Source of the DNA: Candidatus Obscuribacter sp. | Lineage (GTDB): Bacteria > Cyanobacteriota > Vampirovibrionia > Obscuribacterales > Obscuribacteraceae | Reading direction: 5' to 3' | NCBI GenBank assembly: GCA_016718315.1 | Contig: JADKDV010000015.1 | Coordinates: forward strand, 1 to 57,265 | Length of the DNA: 57,265 bases | Shown here: in pieces, positions 14,160-24,140 of the stretch | How the letters are laid out: each line of letters opens with the position of its first letter | Position numbering within the stretch: position 1 is the first letter of the stretch | Position numbers and translations under genes: made by a program | The notes under the pieces: generated by a model | Databases searched by the model: none | Seen by the model: the letters and a program-made list of their open reading frames with translations, nothing else | What the model was told of the DNA's origin: nothing

Positions 14160-16505
14160 TCAATATTCCCCATGCTTCGTACAAGTCCGGCAATCAATCG
14201 TCACTGGCTGACTAAATGCTCCAATTAATTTGCCCTGATTGTCTACCGCTCCTGCTCTTAGCTGATAGACACCGTCAGCTTTAGCTAGTTGCTTGAGTAT
14301 TGTCTCGTCGGTACTGATATCACCGGTGGTATTGTTTTTTATCGTAGAGACTGCCAGTATGCGCTCGGGTACTGAGTCTCCAGCCGCTCCGCTATAGTGC
14401 TCAAAGTAAAAGTTTGGTCTGGCTAGTTGCAATATGACTCCGCTTGCACCACTGACGCCACTGGCATCGTATCTGATGGCAGGCAGGTGCCAGTCACCTT
14501 GCCACTGTCCTCTGAGCATACCCGGCTCATTACTTGTTAGCACTGGCGTTACAGCGCTTACGCTTGTGACACTGACCTCAGGTGCAGTCAAAGTTGCTTT
14601 GTCAGGATCGCATGCCACTGTCAGCTTTATTGTCTTGATATGCTTGACCAGTAGCCAGCGTTTGTGAGCAGCCATGGGATAGTCGATAGTATGAGTTTGA
14701 CCATCGGCTTTGACTTCAAACCATGAGCTGTAGTCATCGAAGTCTTTGCCCCGGTCGTTATAGTCGATAAAGACCTTTACCTTTTTATCCTTGTCGGGAC
14801 TATCTATTTTGATTTTGACTTCTAGTATTTCACAGTCTATCGGGCTTAAGTCTCCACCTGCACTGTAGTAGTACTCCACTACCGGTCCTTGATCGGTGCT
14901 TGTCTTTTGCTCGGTAACATAGGACAGACTATTGGTATTACTTGTGGTGGGCACAAATGGCTTGAGTTTAAAATCACTTTGGTCAAAGTAAACTAGTCTG
15001 TACTTTGCTGGATTAGCCAGGGCTGCTTTTACATCGCTTAGATTTATCGTAGGTGATATCAGCGGTCTAAAGTCTAGAGCGACGACACGCCCTGCTGCGT
15101 CGTCGAGCAGTGGCTTTGCCACCATCCCTCTAAAAGTCAGGTCGTTTGTAAAAGTAAACGCACCATGTAGCTGGCTCGGTACATTAAAGAGTACAAGCTT
15201 TTGCTCATTGTCTAGGGTTGCCACTTGCTCTTTGATTTGGCTCTGCAAGCTGTTTATCATCTCGCCGGCTAGCTGCCAGGAGAGATTGTTTTTTTGTACT
15301 GTGACCATGCTTGCTACGATAAAGGCCGCTGTCGCCGCTATAGAGACAAAGCGTGCAATTAGTCCAGCTTTGACCGGTTGGGGACGGATAGTGCTTATCG
15401 CCAGTGTCAGAGCCAGCGCTGCACCCACTGCGGGCAGATACTCTACTCGTCCGCCAGACATGAGATTGGTCACGCCTACTATCTGTAGGCTCGGTAAAAG
15501 GGCGAGTAGCGACCAGAGCAAGAGGAAGCTTATCAGTCTGACTTTTGCTTTTATCGTCTGGTCAAATCGTACCGAGAGCATGATTAAGATGGCAAAGACA
15601 ATATACAGCCCGCGGTAAATTATCCTCAGTGGGCTTGTGGGGCTAATCAGATGCTCGTTAAATGGGTGGAATATCTGAAATAGTACCTCGCTGGCAAACC
15701 AGCGGTTTAAAAGTCCAGTTGCCATAAGCTCGCCCAGCGAGCCGCTATAGCCACCATAAAAGGTGCCTAGAACCACTGTGCGCCATACTAGATAGATAGC
15801 ACTGATAGCAAATTGGGTCGCAAGTGGTATCAGAGTCTTCTTTAAGGCACCACAAAACATGGCCAGGGCAAGCATGACAAAAGGCAGTGATATTGCTGCT
15901 TCTTTGCACAAGAGTGCTAGCACTAACGCTATCGATGCACCCAAGGTGTGGATTTTACTCTTTGACTCGATGACAAAGCTAAAACAATAGAGTGCCACCA
16001 GATAAAAGAGAGTCGAGATCAGATCGCTCCTCGATAGTATCCAGGCTACCGCCTCTGAGTGAGTAGGCAAACAAGCAAATACCAGTGTGGCAGCCAGTGC
16101 ATAAAAGTTTGTTGTGCCACTATCGAGGTTGATAAATAGTTTGAGCAGACGTTTAAATAGCTGGCAGGCAACAAAGCAGTTAAGCAAATGCAAAATGATA
16201 TTGGTGGCATGATAGCCTGCTGCAAAGCCCTGATATAGCAGATAGTCGATTGCCAGGCTGACTTCTGTCAGTGGTCTGTAAAAGCAAATAAAACTAGTGT
16301 CGTTGAGCCAGGGTGTATAGAGTATTGATAGCAGCCGGCCAGGTCTATCGCCAAAGGCTCGATACAAAAAATCAGTGTGAAAAAAATCATCGCAATGAAA
16401 CGACGCAGTCAGCGTATTTGCAAAGCTCAAAACAACGACTGTTGTGAGTAAAACAATTGCTAGCAGTTGAGGCTTATTTTTCGACTTTAAAGCCGTCGGT
16501 TCCAT
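14160..16505 (-). CDS. Polytopic membrane protein, GT-C/TMTC-like glycosyltransferase
   Basis: 781 residues. The first about 420 hold ten or more membrane helices. An early lumenal loop has two acidic residues (FHCDDFFHTDF), and a conserved loop reads LPTHSEAVAWILSRSDLIS, as in TMTC and other GT-C glycosyltransferases that move sugars from lipid carriers to proteins. The last 350 residues are soluble, beta-rich and presumably periplasmic. Its ATG lies inside the end of the FecR-like gene (32-bp overlap), so the two are translationally coupled. Family membership is by pattern only; an O-antigen ligase-like role is an alternative. Confidence 0.6.
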   Translation of the reverse strand: MEPTALKSKNKPQLLAIVLLTTVVVLSFANTLTASFHCDDFFHTDFLYRAFGDRPGRLLSILYTPWLNDTSFICFYRPLTEVSLAIDYLLYQGFAAGYHATNIILHLLNCFVACQLFKRLLKLFINLDSGTTNFYALAATLVFACLPTHSEAVAWILSRSDLISTLFYLVALYCFSFVIESKSKIHTLGASIALVLALLCKEAAISLPFVMLALAMFCGALKKTLIPLATQFAISAIYLVWRTVVLGTFYGGYSGSLGELMATGLLNRWFASEVLFQIFHPFNEHLISPTSPLRIIYRGLYIVFAILIMLSVRFDQTIKAKVRLISFLLLWSLLALLPSLQIVGVTNLMSGGRVEYLPAVGAALALTLAISTIRPQPVKAGLIARFVSIAATAAFIVASMVTVQKNNLSWQLAGEMINSLQSQIKEQVATLDNEQKLVLFNVPSQLHGAFTFTNDLTFRGMVAKPLLDDAAGRVVALDFRPLISPTINLSDVKAALANPAKYRLVYFDQSDFKLKPFVPTTSNTNSLSYVTEQKTSTDQGPVVEYYYSAGGDLSPIDCEILEVKIKIDSPDKDKKVKVFIDYNDRGKDFDDYSSWFEVKADGQTHTIDYPMAAHKRWLLVKHIKTIKLTVACDPDKATLTAPEVSVTSVSAVTPVLTSNEPGMLRGQWQGDWHLPAIRYDASGVSGASGVILQLARPNFYFEHYSGAAGDSVPERILAVSTIKNNTTGDISTDETILKQLAKADGVYQLRAGAVDNQGKLIGAFSQPVTIDCRTCTKHGEY

Positions 16506-17436
16506 TTTTGTAGTTGAGCACTGCAGCCATTTTTGTCATATCTGAGAGCATGCGTCTTTCTTTGACGCCTGTTACTTTCTGGTTTAAGTCGACAATCATG
16601 TCGCAGGACTTAAGTGCGCTTTCGACGCTAAATTCTGATACTGCCAGGTGTCCATTCTCAAGCACTTTGCTAAAGCGGCGTGCGATGCCGTCTTTGGGGC
16701 GCAGCTCAGCTCTGCTGATTTTGTTTTGAGATGCCACCAGCTCATAGCCGCAAGCTACTGTGACCGTAGGATCGGCTGGACCGGCAAACGGTCCTTTGTC
16801 GAGTTGGGCTTTGAGAGCCATGCCGTCGCCGTCAAAGTTGAGGATGCGCAAGACACCATCTTTAAAGCTGATATAGACGTCGGCATCGGCGCCAAGCGCG
16901 ATGGTGCCAAATGGAGTGATGACAAATGCCATCTTAGATGGTGCTTTGACCGAGACTAAGATTTCACCACTTTTGAGGTCGACTGTGTAGTCGTTGGGTT
17001 TGGTCCAGACGCTACCGTCTTTAAACTTAAGGACGATCGAATCGAGAGGCTGGTTTTTTACCTCAAGAGGTGGAAACTGACTGTCCGCGATAAGCTGCAC
17101 ACCAGCCAGCGCCATGCTGGTTTGTATATTTGGTGGCAAATTGATGGGATTGACCAATTGCGGGCTGGTCACGTCTGTGGGGACCACAATGGGTGGTCTA
17201 AATGGCGGTGGGGGCGGATTAAAAATCTGTGGCGGCAGGACAACCTGGGGAGCCTGCTGTTGAGGAGCTGGCTGACCGTAGTTTTGACCATGCACGGTAT
17301 AACGTGGATATGCCAGAGCCAGGGCAATAAAGCTAAGTGACATAGTGATCATCACGGCGTTGACCTTGCCGCTTTGATCAAGCTTGATTCTTGTCTTTCT
17401 GCTCATTGCGCCGCCCGTTTTTTTCTCTTCGGACAT
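16474..17436 (-). CDS. FecR-like membrane-anchored protein
   Basis: The start at ATG 17436 (MSEEKKTGGAMSRK) is preceded by AAAGGGTG; the open frame goes on upstream to 17493 without support. Residues about 30-50 form one membrane helix, followed by a Gln/Pro-rich linker with PPPPPFRPP. A beta-helical FecR-like domain follows (SVWTKPNDYTVDLKSGEILV, TPFGTIALGADADVYISFKDG). These domains sit in the periplasm and sense or scaffold envelope components; no sigma factor gene is adjacent. It is coupled to the downstream GT-C-like gene, suggesting a common envelope or glycan job. Confidence 0.6.
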   Translation of the reverse strand: MSEEKKTGGAMSRKTRIKLDQSGKVNAVMITMSLSFIALALAYPRYTVHGQNYGQPAPQQQAPQVVLPPQIFNPPPPPFRPPIVVPTDVTSPQLVNPINLPPNIQTSMALAGVQLIADSQFPPLEVKNQPLDSIVLKFKDGSVWTKPNDYTVDLKSGEILVSVKAPSKMAFVITPFGTIALGADADVYISFKDGVLRILNFDGDGMALKAQLDKGPFAGPADPTVTVACGYELVASQNKISRAELRPKDGIARRFSKVLENGHLAVSEFSVESALKSCDMIVDLNQKVTGVKERRMLSDMTKMAAVLNYKNGTDGFKVEK

Positions 17437-17614
17437 CCACTTCACCCTTTCCGCTTTTATCAAATAAGAGTATAGCCTGCAAACGGCTTCCAATAGATGT
17501 TAAGAGGCTAAGGTCAAATTTTAGGAGGACCAAGCCAAAAATTTTGTGGCTCCTTTCAATTTCCAATTATGCCTATAGGTACTAGACTTAGGCAGTCAAA
17601 GGTGGATGGAAAAA

Positions 17615-18436
17615 ATGCAGGACTTCGAAAAATTGGGTGTTTTTTATCTCGGGCGTCAATTTGACCTGGATAAAAACAAGGCATTGGATGACCTCGTCCT
17701 TTATGACTCAGCGGATTTGGTCACTCACGCAGTCTGTATCGGTATGACCGGCTCCGGCAAGACCGGACTTTGTCTGACTTTATTAGAAGAAGCGGCAATG
17801 GACGGCATTCCGGTCATCGCAATCGACCCTAAGGGTGATATTGGCAATCTGCTTTTGACCTTTCCTGAGCTAAATGCAGCTTCATTTGCCCCCTGGGTCG
17901 ATGAGGACGAAGCCCGTCGCGAGGGGCTATCGGTGGAGCAGCTTGCCAGTCGGGAAGCGGACAATTGGCAACGTGGACTGCAAGAGAGCGGTCAAACGGC
18001 TGAGCGCATCAAAGTCCTCAAAGAAAAATGCGAAATGGCTATCTACACACCAGGCGGCACAGCCGGACGCGGTGTATCTATCCTGCAGTTTTTGAGCTGC
18101 TCGGATAGTGAGACCATGGATGATAGTGAGCTACTGGGTGAGCGAGTCACGACCGCCAGTACGTCTATATTGTCGCTATTGGGGCTCAGTTGTGAGGACA
18201 CAAGCAGCCGTGAGCACGTGCTTTTATCGTCTATTTTTGCCGCTCTATGGGCTCAGGGTAAGAGCATCGCCCTGGATAGTCTGGTGGGGCTAATACAATC
18301 GCCACCTCTGGAGCGCATCGGGGCACTAGATCTTGAGTCTTTTTATCCAGCCAAGGAGCGTTTTGCTCTAGCACTCAAGCTCAACAATTTGTTTGCCGCC
18401 CCTGGATTTAATAACTGGCTCAGTGGTGCCCCTTGA
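17615..18436 (+). CDS. HerA/DUF87-type ATPase, N-terminal part (frameshifted gene)
   Basis: I prefer ATG 17615 over 17606 because AGGTGG lies nine bases before it and directly touches the other. Walker A is GMTGSGKT (residues 43-50), followed by IPVIAIDPKGDIGNLLLTFP, which is typical of HerA-like proteins. HerA-type hexamers pump or remodel DNA; relatives with long tails act in conjugation-like or defence systems. The frame ends at TGA 18434 in NNWLSGAP, in the middle of the domain. The homology goes on at once in the next entry. Either the gene is broken by a 1-base insertion or 2-base deletion at GCCCCTTGA, or the sequence is wrong there. Confidence 0.75.
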   Translation: MQDFEKLGVFYLGRQFDLDKNKALDDLVLYDSADLVTHAVCIGMTGSGKTGLCLTLLEEAAMDGIPVIAIDPKGDIGNLLLTFPELNAASFAPWVDEDEARREGLSVEQLASREADNWQRGLQESGQTAERIKVLKEKCEMAIYTPGGTAGRGVSILQFLSCSDSETMDDSELLGERVTTASTSILSLLGLSCEDTSSREHVLLSSIFAALWAQGKSIALDSLVGLIQSPPLERIGALDLESFYPAKERFALALKLNNLFAAPGFNNWLSGAP

Positions 18437-20219
18437 TATCAATGAAATGCTTTATACCGATAGCGGTAAGCCGCGCATTGCCATTTTTAGTATTAATCAT
18501 CTAAACGACGCTCAGCGTATGTTTTTTGTCACACTGCTAGCTAATCAAATGATCTCCTGGATGCGCACCAAATCAGGCACCAAGAGCCTCCGCGCTATGT
18601 TTTATATGGACGAGATATTTGGATATTTCCCTCCTGTAGCCAATCCACCCAGTAAAACCCCGCTACTGACTCTGCTCAAGCAGGCTCGTGCTTTTGGTCT
18701 GGGACTAGTACTGGCTACTCAAAACCCTGTAGATCTCGACTACAAGGGACTCTCTAATGCTGGCACCTGGTTTATCGGGCGACTGCAGACTGAGCAAGAC
18801 AAGCAGAGAGTGCTAGATGGACTGGAGAGTGCCGCCCAAAACGCTGCTAGTCATGGACTTGATCGCAGTAAGCTATCAGAGGTCCTGTCTCGGCTTGGTA
18901 AGCGCGTTTTTCTCATGCACAATGTGCATGAAGATAGACCAGTCGTTTTTCAAACGCGTTTTACTATGTCTTATCTGCGCGGTCCTTTGACCCGGACCCA
19001 GATCAAAAGTCTAAGTGGCAGAGCACTCGCTGGTGGTGGCACTAGTAGTAATTTGCAAACAGGTAATTTGCAAACAGGTAATCAGGCTGTCAGTACTCCC
19101 GGCGGCTTTTTGAGCAATGTCAGCGCTCCTGTACCCAAAAGTGGTTCTAGCACTGCCGCAGCGAGTCCTGCTACAAGTCCAGCAACAAGCCCTGCAACAA
19201 TGTCCGCCGCAGGTCCTGCTACAAGTCCTGCTCCCAATCTGGCTGCACCGGCACCACCGGCGCCACCAAAGCCAGCCCCGGCAGTGACTGCTGCTTCTTA
19301 TATGGCGCCTGTTATGGCTCCCGGTCTCAGTCAGTTTTTTATACCAGCAAAGGCAGCTTCGTTTGATCCACAAAAGGGCGAGTGGTGTCCGTTTCTTTTT
19401 GCCAGTGCTCGGATACACTTTATCGACAGTAAGAGCGGTCTTGATACTGTGCAGCAAAAGTCTTATTTGATACCAGTCTCGCTTAAAGAGTCGCCGTTAC
19501 CAGCCGATTATCACAAAGCGCGCGAGATCAAGCTCAATCCAGCCGAGCTACCTATGCAAAACGATGAGCCAGAGCGCCGTTTTGCACCGCTGCCACCAGC
19601 CCTGGGGCGCCTCGATAGTTACAAGACATTTAAAAGCGATTTTACTGATTGGCTCTTTGCCAATTGTCGCTTTAAGCTCATGGCCAGTCAGAGTACTGGA
19701 CAAACCATGCGCCTGGATGAGAGCGAGCGTGATTTTAAAATACGTGTAAATGAAGCTGCCTCTCAGCAAAGAGATGCAGATATCGCCTCATTGCGCGTTA
19801 AATACGCCAGTAAGATGCAGACACTCGATGACCGTATTAACCGGGCGCAGGAGCGCATCGACGCCGAGAGAGCGCAGGCTAAAAAGTCCGACATGGAAGT
19901 CGCTATCAATGTCGGTGCTACTATGTTTGGTGCACTGATGGGACGGCGTATGGGCTCGGGTACCTTAGGCCGAGCTACTAGTACTGCCCGTGGGGTCACC
20001 AAAGCTGCTAAAGAGAGAGAAGACGTAGCCAGAGCAACCGAAACACTCAGTGTGCTCGATCAGAAGCTAGCAGAATTAACTGATGCCTTTGAAACTGAGG
20101 CAAATGCTATCGCTGTGGCTTATTCTAAAGCCGCTGATGAGTTGACAGTGCAAGCCGTAACGCCCAAAAAGAGCAATATCGACATCCAGGTGATGGGCAT
20201 CGGTTGGGTCAGAGGTTAA
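18393..20219 (+). CDS. HerA/DUF87-type ATPase, C-terminal part (frameshifted gene)
   Basis: The open frame starts at 18393, but the homologous part begins about 18425 (VPLDINEMLYT). Walker B is in SLRAMFYMDEIFGYFPPV, then TPLLTLLKQARAFGLGLVLATQNPVDLDYK (sensor region) and an Arg finger-like FIGRLQTEQDK. A Pro/Ala/Thr linker follows (about residues 240-300 of this frame), with a perfect 15-base tandem duplication at about 19050-19080. The tail is a coiled coil (RINRAQERIDAERAQAKK) and a Gly-rich short hydrophobic patch. Together the parts give about 870 residues, normal for the family. No DNA-nuclease NurA partner is nearby. Confidence 0.75.
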   Translation: MPPLDLITGSVVPLDINEMLYTDSGKPRIAIFSINHLNDAQRMFFVTLLANQMISWMRTKSGTKSLRAMFYMDEIFGYFPPVANPPSKTPLLTLLKQARAFGLGLVLATQNPVDLDYKGLSNAGTWFIGRLQTEQDKQRVLDGLESAAQNAASHGLDRSKLSEVLSRLGKRVFLMHNVHEDRPVVFQTRFTMSYLRGPLTRTQIKSLSGRALAGGGTSSNLQTGNLQTGNQAVSTPGGFLSNVSAPVPKSGSSTAAASPATSPATSPATMSAAGPATSPAPNLAAPAPPAPPKPAPAVTAASYMAPVMAPGLSQFFIPAKAASFDPQKGEWCPFLFASARIHFIDSKSGLDTVQQKSYLIPVSLKESPLPADYHKAREIKLNPAELPMQNDEPERRFAPLPPALGRLDSYKTFKSDFTDWLFANCRFKLMASQSTGQTMRLDESERDFKIRVNEAASQQRDADIASLRVKYASKMQTLDDRINRAQERIDAERAQAKKSDMEVAINVGATMFGALMGRRMGSGTLGRATSTARGVTKAAKEREDVARATETLSVLDQKLAELTDAFETEANAIAVAYSKAADELTVQAVTPKKSNIDIQVMGIGWVRG

Positions 20220-20265
20220 TACGTCGGGTCAGAGACTAATCCGACCGGTCAGTAGATACACCAGA

Positions 20266-21510
20266 TCAGGTACGGAAGGCTTGAGCTGTGAGGGTTGGCA
20301 TGCTGCCAGTACCCCATTGCAGTTTTTCCAGCACCCTGGTCAGACCTTCGCCGCTCCAGGACCAGTGCTGTAGTACTATCATCGCTTGCTCAGTGGTGAG
20401 GAAGCCTTCTTTCATCAGTAAATGACAGCGTTTTGCTGCTTCCATTGTGGCGCGGTTTAAAATGCCAGCTTTAAGCAGACGGTCTTCGATGGCTTCGCCT
20501 GTGGTGGTAGGCGAGCCGGGCAGATGTCCCAGTCGTCTGACATCAAATGCTGTAATCAAGCCTGATAGCCTGAGCAGATGATAGAGACTGATCTCGCCGT
20601 CATAGGGTGGTTTTTCCATGTAGGATTCTTTGATGGCTTCCATCAAAGAGAGGTCGCGGCTATATATCAGGCGCAGAGCCATTGCCGCCATCAGTGGTGA
20701 GAGTTCCATACGGGCAATCATTGTTTGCAGTCGCACAGCAGAGGCAATTAGATTGGAGCTGTATATGCCAGACTCGACGATATACTCGCCGATGGTTTTG
20801 CCACCAAAATGATCACGCTCGCCTTCAAAGCGCTGCAGATCAGTATCCGACATCAATCTGGCTAAGAGTAAAAGCTCTTCCAGTTTGATAAATGGTTGTT
20901 TGGTCTCTAAGTGGTTTTCGCATGCCTTTTCAAATTCGAGCATACTAGCAGCCGACGAGAGTGCTCTTATTGCTTCTTCGGGCTGCACACGACCAGAGCG
21001 GATTACTTCCTGGGCCTTCATCGCGGCCACCAGGAGCTTAGAGCTGATCATGCCCTGTAATACCAGGATGCGCGCCAGGGGCAGACCGACATGGCGACTG
21101 AGACCGAGAGCGTCATCAATACTCTTACGTGTCAAGATTTTGGCTTCAATGAGGATCTCGCCTAGATTGCCTTCGTCTTTTAAAGGGTTGCCAGTCCAGC
21201 CCACTTCGCTCAAAACTTCTGAGATGCGGACTTTGTTGTTGCCCAGGACATTGAGGCAGTGGATAGCTAGTTTTGGTGGTAAGAGGTTTTGGCGCACTAG
21301 ATTTTGCAGAGTGAGAGCGCCTTCCAGTACGCGGGTCTTGGTCATGCCGAGCATGACTAGCACCCGGCCAAGCGGCAGACAATTTTTGTGAGCAACATAA
21401 AGCGCATGGCAGAGTTGATCGATTGAGATCAAGTTAGCCTTAAAAAACATTTCGCCCAACATGCAGCGCGTGTCGCTACCAATATTTATTTCTACACTTC
21501 CCGAAGGCAT
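20266..21510 (-). CDS. Tandem MshEN-like repeat protein
   Basis: 414 residues without signal or membrane helix, made of about five diverged copies of a roughly 70-residue helical unit: LGEMFFKANLISIDQL, LGEILIEAKILTRKSIDDAL, IGEYIVESGIYSSNLI and DRLLKAGILNRATMEAA, each followed by an acidic/Arg helix ending in a G-x-x-L turn. The pattern LGxxLxxxGxIxxxxLxxAL is that of the N-terminal domain of type II/IV secretion ATPases (MshEN), which in some proteins binds cyclic di-GMP. No ATPase domain is present. Two paralogs with an extra N-terminal domain lie at 28989 and 34271. Function unknown; a scaffold or c-di-GMP reader is an inference. Confidence 0.55.
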   Translation of the reverse strand: MPSGSVEINIGSDTRCMLGEMFFKANLISIDQLCHALYVAHKNCLPLGRVLVMLGMTKTRVLEGALTLQNLVRQNLLPPKLAIHCLNVLGNNKVRISEVLSEVGWTGNPLKDEGNLGEILIEAKILTRKSIDDALGLSRHVGLPLARILVLQGMISSKLLVAAMKAQEVIRSGRVQPEEAIRALSSAASMLEFEKACENHLETKQPFIKLEELLLLARLMSDTDLQRFEGERDHFGGKTIGEYIVESGIYSSNLIASAVRLQTMIARMELSPLMAAMALRLIYSRDLSLMEAIKESYMEKPPYDGEISLYHLLRLSGLITAFDVRRLGHLPGSPTTTGEAIEDRLLKAGILNRATMEAAKRCHLLMKEGFLTTEQAMIVLQHWSWSGEGLTRVLEKLQWGTGSMPTLTAQAFRT

Positions 21511-21631
21511 TTTGCGTTTGCGGTCCCATAGAAGAGCCTACAACTCAATCATGCCTGTTGTGCTCGACTTGACCCCTTGGGTGGGGCTATATTTTTGTAG
21601 GGGTATCCCTAGTATCTTGCACAATTGCTCT

Positions 21632-22096
21632 TTACGCTGACTGGCTCAGTATCTTTTGCAGTTGTGCTGCTACCTCCTGGCGTTTTTGCGGCGCCAGTGC
21701 TGGGTTTAGAGGATAAGCCATGATGCCGCGCCCGACATAGGCACTGTCTAAGTCAGCGGCCCGTGGGATCAGATGCATATGAAAGTGCGGTACAGCCTCA
21801 GCCAGGGTAAAGCTATAAACCCTCTGGGGTTGGCAAAATATATGGATGGCTCTGGTCGCTCTGGCAATGACTGCTCCCAGATCATCTGCTTCGCCTGGTG
21901 TGGCATGGCTCAAGTCCAAAAAATGCCGTCTGGACTCCACTATCAAATAACCACTCAGGTCGGTCTCGTCGGAGTGTCTTACCCGGTAATGCTCGCTCTG
22001 GTAGATAAAGCGCGCCTCGCCCTCGGCAGCTGCCCGGTCACATATCAAGCAGGGCTGACTATTAGACTTTTGCTCCTGGTCATTTTGTGCGGGCAT
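21632..22096 (-). CDS. HIT family nucleotide hydrolase/transferase
   Basis: 154 residues. The histidine triad is VPHFHMHLIPR near the C-terminus, with an N-terminal CLICDR pair as in zinc-binding HIT proteins. These enzymes cleave nucleotide phosphoryl bonds such as diadenosine polyphosphates or AMP-lysine; the exact substrate cannot be told. Length is normal for the family. It is divergent from the DUF2207 gene with only about 60 bp between them. The triad is intact, so it should be active. Confidence 0.85.
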   Translation of the reverse strand: MPAQNDQEQKSNSQPCLICDRAAAEGEARFIYQSEHYRVRHSDETDLSGYLIVESRRHFLDLSHATPGEADDLGAVIARATRAIHIFCQPQRVYSFTLAEAVPHFHMHLIPRAADLDSAYVGRGIMAYPLNPALAPQKRQEVAAQLQKILSQSA

Positions 22097-22153
22097 GAAT
22101 TACTCCAAAATGTATAATCATAGATGACTGATTTTAGCGTCTTACTCAAGCTC

Positions 22154-23805
22154 ATGAAAGGCTTACCAAAATCATCAAGACTTCTAGCACCGTTTATTTT
22201 GCTCTCCTCACTGCTCTTTTGCTGGCACAACCGGCAAAGGCAGAGGACATCGTCAGCTCCATTGATATGGAGGCGAGAGCTGAGCGCGACTCCACGGTGG
22301 TGGTCAAAGAGCAAATATCCGTCAAGTTTGACGGCAAGAGTCGCTTTTTTGAGCGCACTATTCCTCTGGTAAGTCCTGATGGACCTTTTGTCAGTAAAGA
22401 CGGGGTTAAGCAGGGCGCTATCAGACATCTTGGTTTTAGATTGATCAAAGTGTCCGGTCAAAAAGGACCTTGCTATTATCAAATCAAGTCAGGCGCAAAT
22501 GCAGCGGTGCTGCGCATTGGCGAGCCTGGTAAGACACTCAGTGGTAGCAAACAATATACAGTAGAGTATCTTTTGCGCCGCGCTTTTGACTTTGGCGATG
22601 AGCGTGCCACCTTGCCCTTTTATGTGCTCAGGGCTGACAATCCATATAGAGTCGATTATCTCTCCACGCGCTTAGTGCTACCGCAAAAGGTCTTGCCAGC
22701 CAAGCTGGATGGCTCTATCGAGGTGCCCAATAGCGCTGGCTCTAAGCCCACCTGGCAAAGCCGTGTGGACAAGAGCGATGGGCTTTTGATGTTTACTGTA
22801 TCTGACTTGCCAGCGGGCACTGCTTGTGTCTTTAGAGCCGGCTTGCCAGCTCAGGTACTGGATAAGCCCAGTTGGCTACAAAGCGCTGGTCAATTTGCAG
22901 TTGATTGGTATCCTCTGTTTTTTTTACCGGCACTAACTGTTTTTGCCATTCTTGCTACCTGGTTTAATTTTGGGCTCAGACCCCTGGCTGGTTATCAACC
23001 ACTGAGTGCCGATGCTGCTGGCTTTTGGCTGGCGCCAATTGAGCTGGCTGCCTTACTGAGAGGACGCACAGACAGACGTGACATAGCGCTATGTCTATTG
23101 GATTTGGCTCGTCGGGGCTTTTTGCAGGTTTTTGCTATCGACACAGACGGCGCTGGTTTGGCCCTCAAGAGACGTTTTGCTTTTAGCTCAGAGATAAGCG
23201 GCGACGGCTTGCAGCGCACTATAGATGACGAGCAACTGGCAAGTTATGAGCGCGAGATACTGGAGCACTTATTTACTGATGGCTCTGGTCAGCATCCATT
23301 GATGATTGATGACTTTGCCAGCGCCGCTCCTAGACTAGGTAATGCCTGGGACTCTATAAATAAGCATATTTTTGACAAAGAAATATTCTGGGGCAGACCA
23401 GGATCCTTTGGCTATGCTGCTTTGACCATGGGCATTTTAATGATTGTGCTTGGTTTGATTATGACTTCTGCCTTTGCTTATCAGCCTGCTGGTCCGTGGG
23501 GACTGGGGCTCGTAGCCTCTGGTATAGTATCGCTGGTGATGGCACGGCTGATGCCTGTTTATACTGTGCGCGGTCTCAAAATGCGTGCGTCAGCAAGGGC
23601 TGCACTCAAAGCGCATGGCATAACTGATGGCGATAAACTGCCTGATGATAAGCTACCGATGCAGTGGCATCTGGAACTATCTGGGCAAAATTTGCAGTCT
23701 CAATTGCCCTGGTGCAATATGACCGGCGGTGATCCACAATCGGTCAGTAAGGGTTTATCGGCTGTGGTGGACAAACTTAACGACGCTCTGGCGCCTTTGC
23801 CATAA
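22154..23805 (+). CDS. DUF2207 predicted membrane protein, indel in signal peptide
   Basis: From about 22175 the frame reads KTSSTVYFALLTALLLAQ PAKA then a DUF2207 domain (ARAERDSTVVVKEQISVKFDG), a long beta-rich periplasmic region to residue about 210, a membrane helix (PLFFLPALTVFAILATWF), a cytoplasmic part, and two more helices (LTMGILMIVLGLIMTSAF and GLGLVASGIVSLVMA). The frame has no usual start codon upstream. ATG 22154 gives MKGLPK in another frame; adding one A to the AAAA at 22168-22171 joins the two into a perfect signal peptide. So the gene probably starts at 22154 and the window carries a one-base loss. Function of the family is not known. Confidence 0.75.
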
Positions 23806-24140
23806 TACTGCCGGCAGTGCTGTTTACCGGGCGGCTATCATTGGGCGGTTGCTTAGTGGCAGTTCGAGCTTGTCAGTGGAAACATTTTTGACCAGTCTGA
23901 GGTCTTAGTTGCCATGCTCTTGAGAGCAATGAACCAAAGGGTTTGACTGTACACTAGGGTGATAAAGAATTGCCAAAGTGGTAAGGGTGTGCAAATTTTT
24001 GACTGTCAAGTAGCATAAAACTCGCTAAAAGTGGAAAATGGGCTATAGAAGCTAGGCACAGGGTTAAACCTGTCCGATAATTTCAAACTGACTTGAGTAC
24101 TGCCCGAGCAGTAGTTAAAACGAAGGACTGAGGAGAGTAG
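23806..24140. promoter_or_regulatory. Intergenic region with two short palindromes
   Basis: This 335-bp gap has a perfect palindrome ACTGCCGGCAGT at 23807-23818, just after the DUF2207 stop. A second hairpin, TACTGC (24098-24103) / GCAGTA (24108-24113), lies about 27 bases before the next ATG, in what must be the 5' leader. A TTGACT at about 23942 is a possible -35, but I find no convincing -10. The RBS of the next gene is GAGGAGAG. Nothing else is seen. Confidence 0.35.

Noticed and set aside
18425..18440. Programmed +1 frameshift in the HerA gene
   Set aside because: CCT-TGA does not allow good re-pairing after a +1 slip, and the resulting join would lack a conserved Leu. An indel is simpler.
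19050..19080. Microsatellite or CRISPR-like repeat
   Set aside because: Only two copies of a 15-base unit inside a coding linker.
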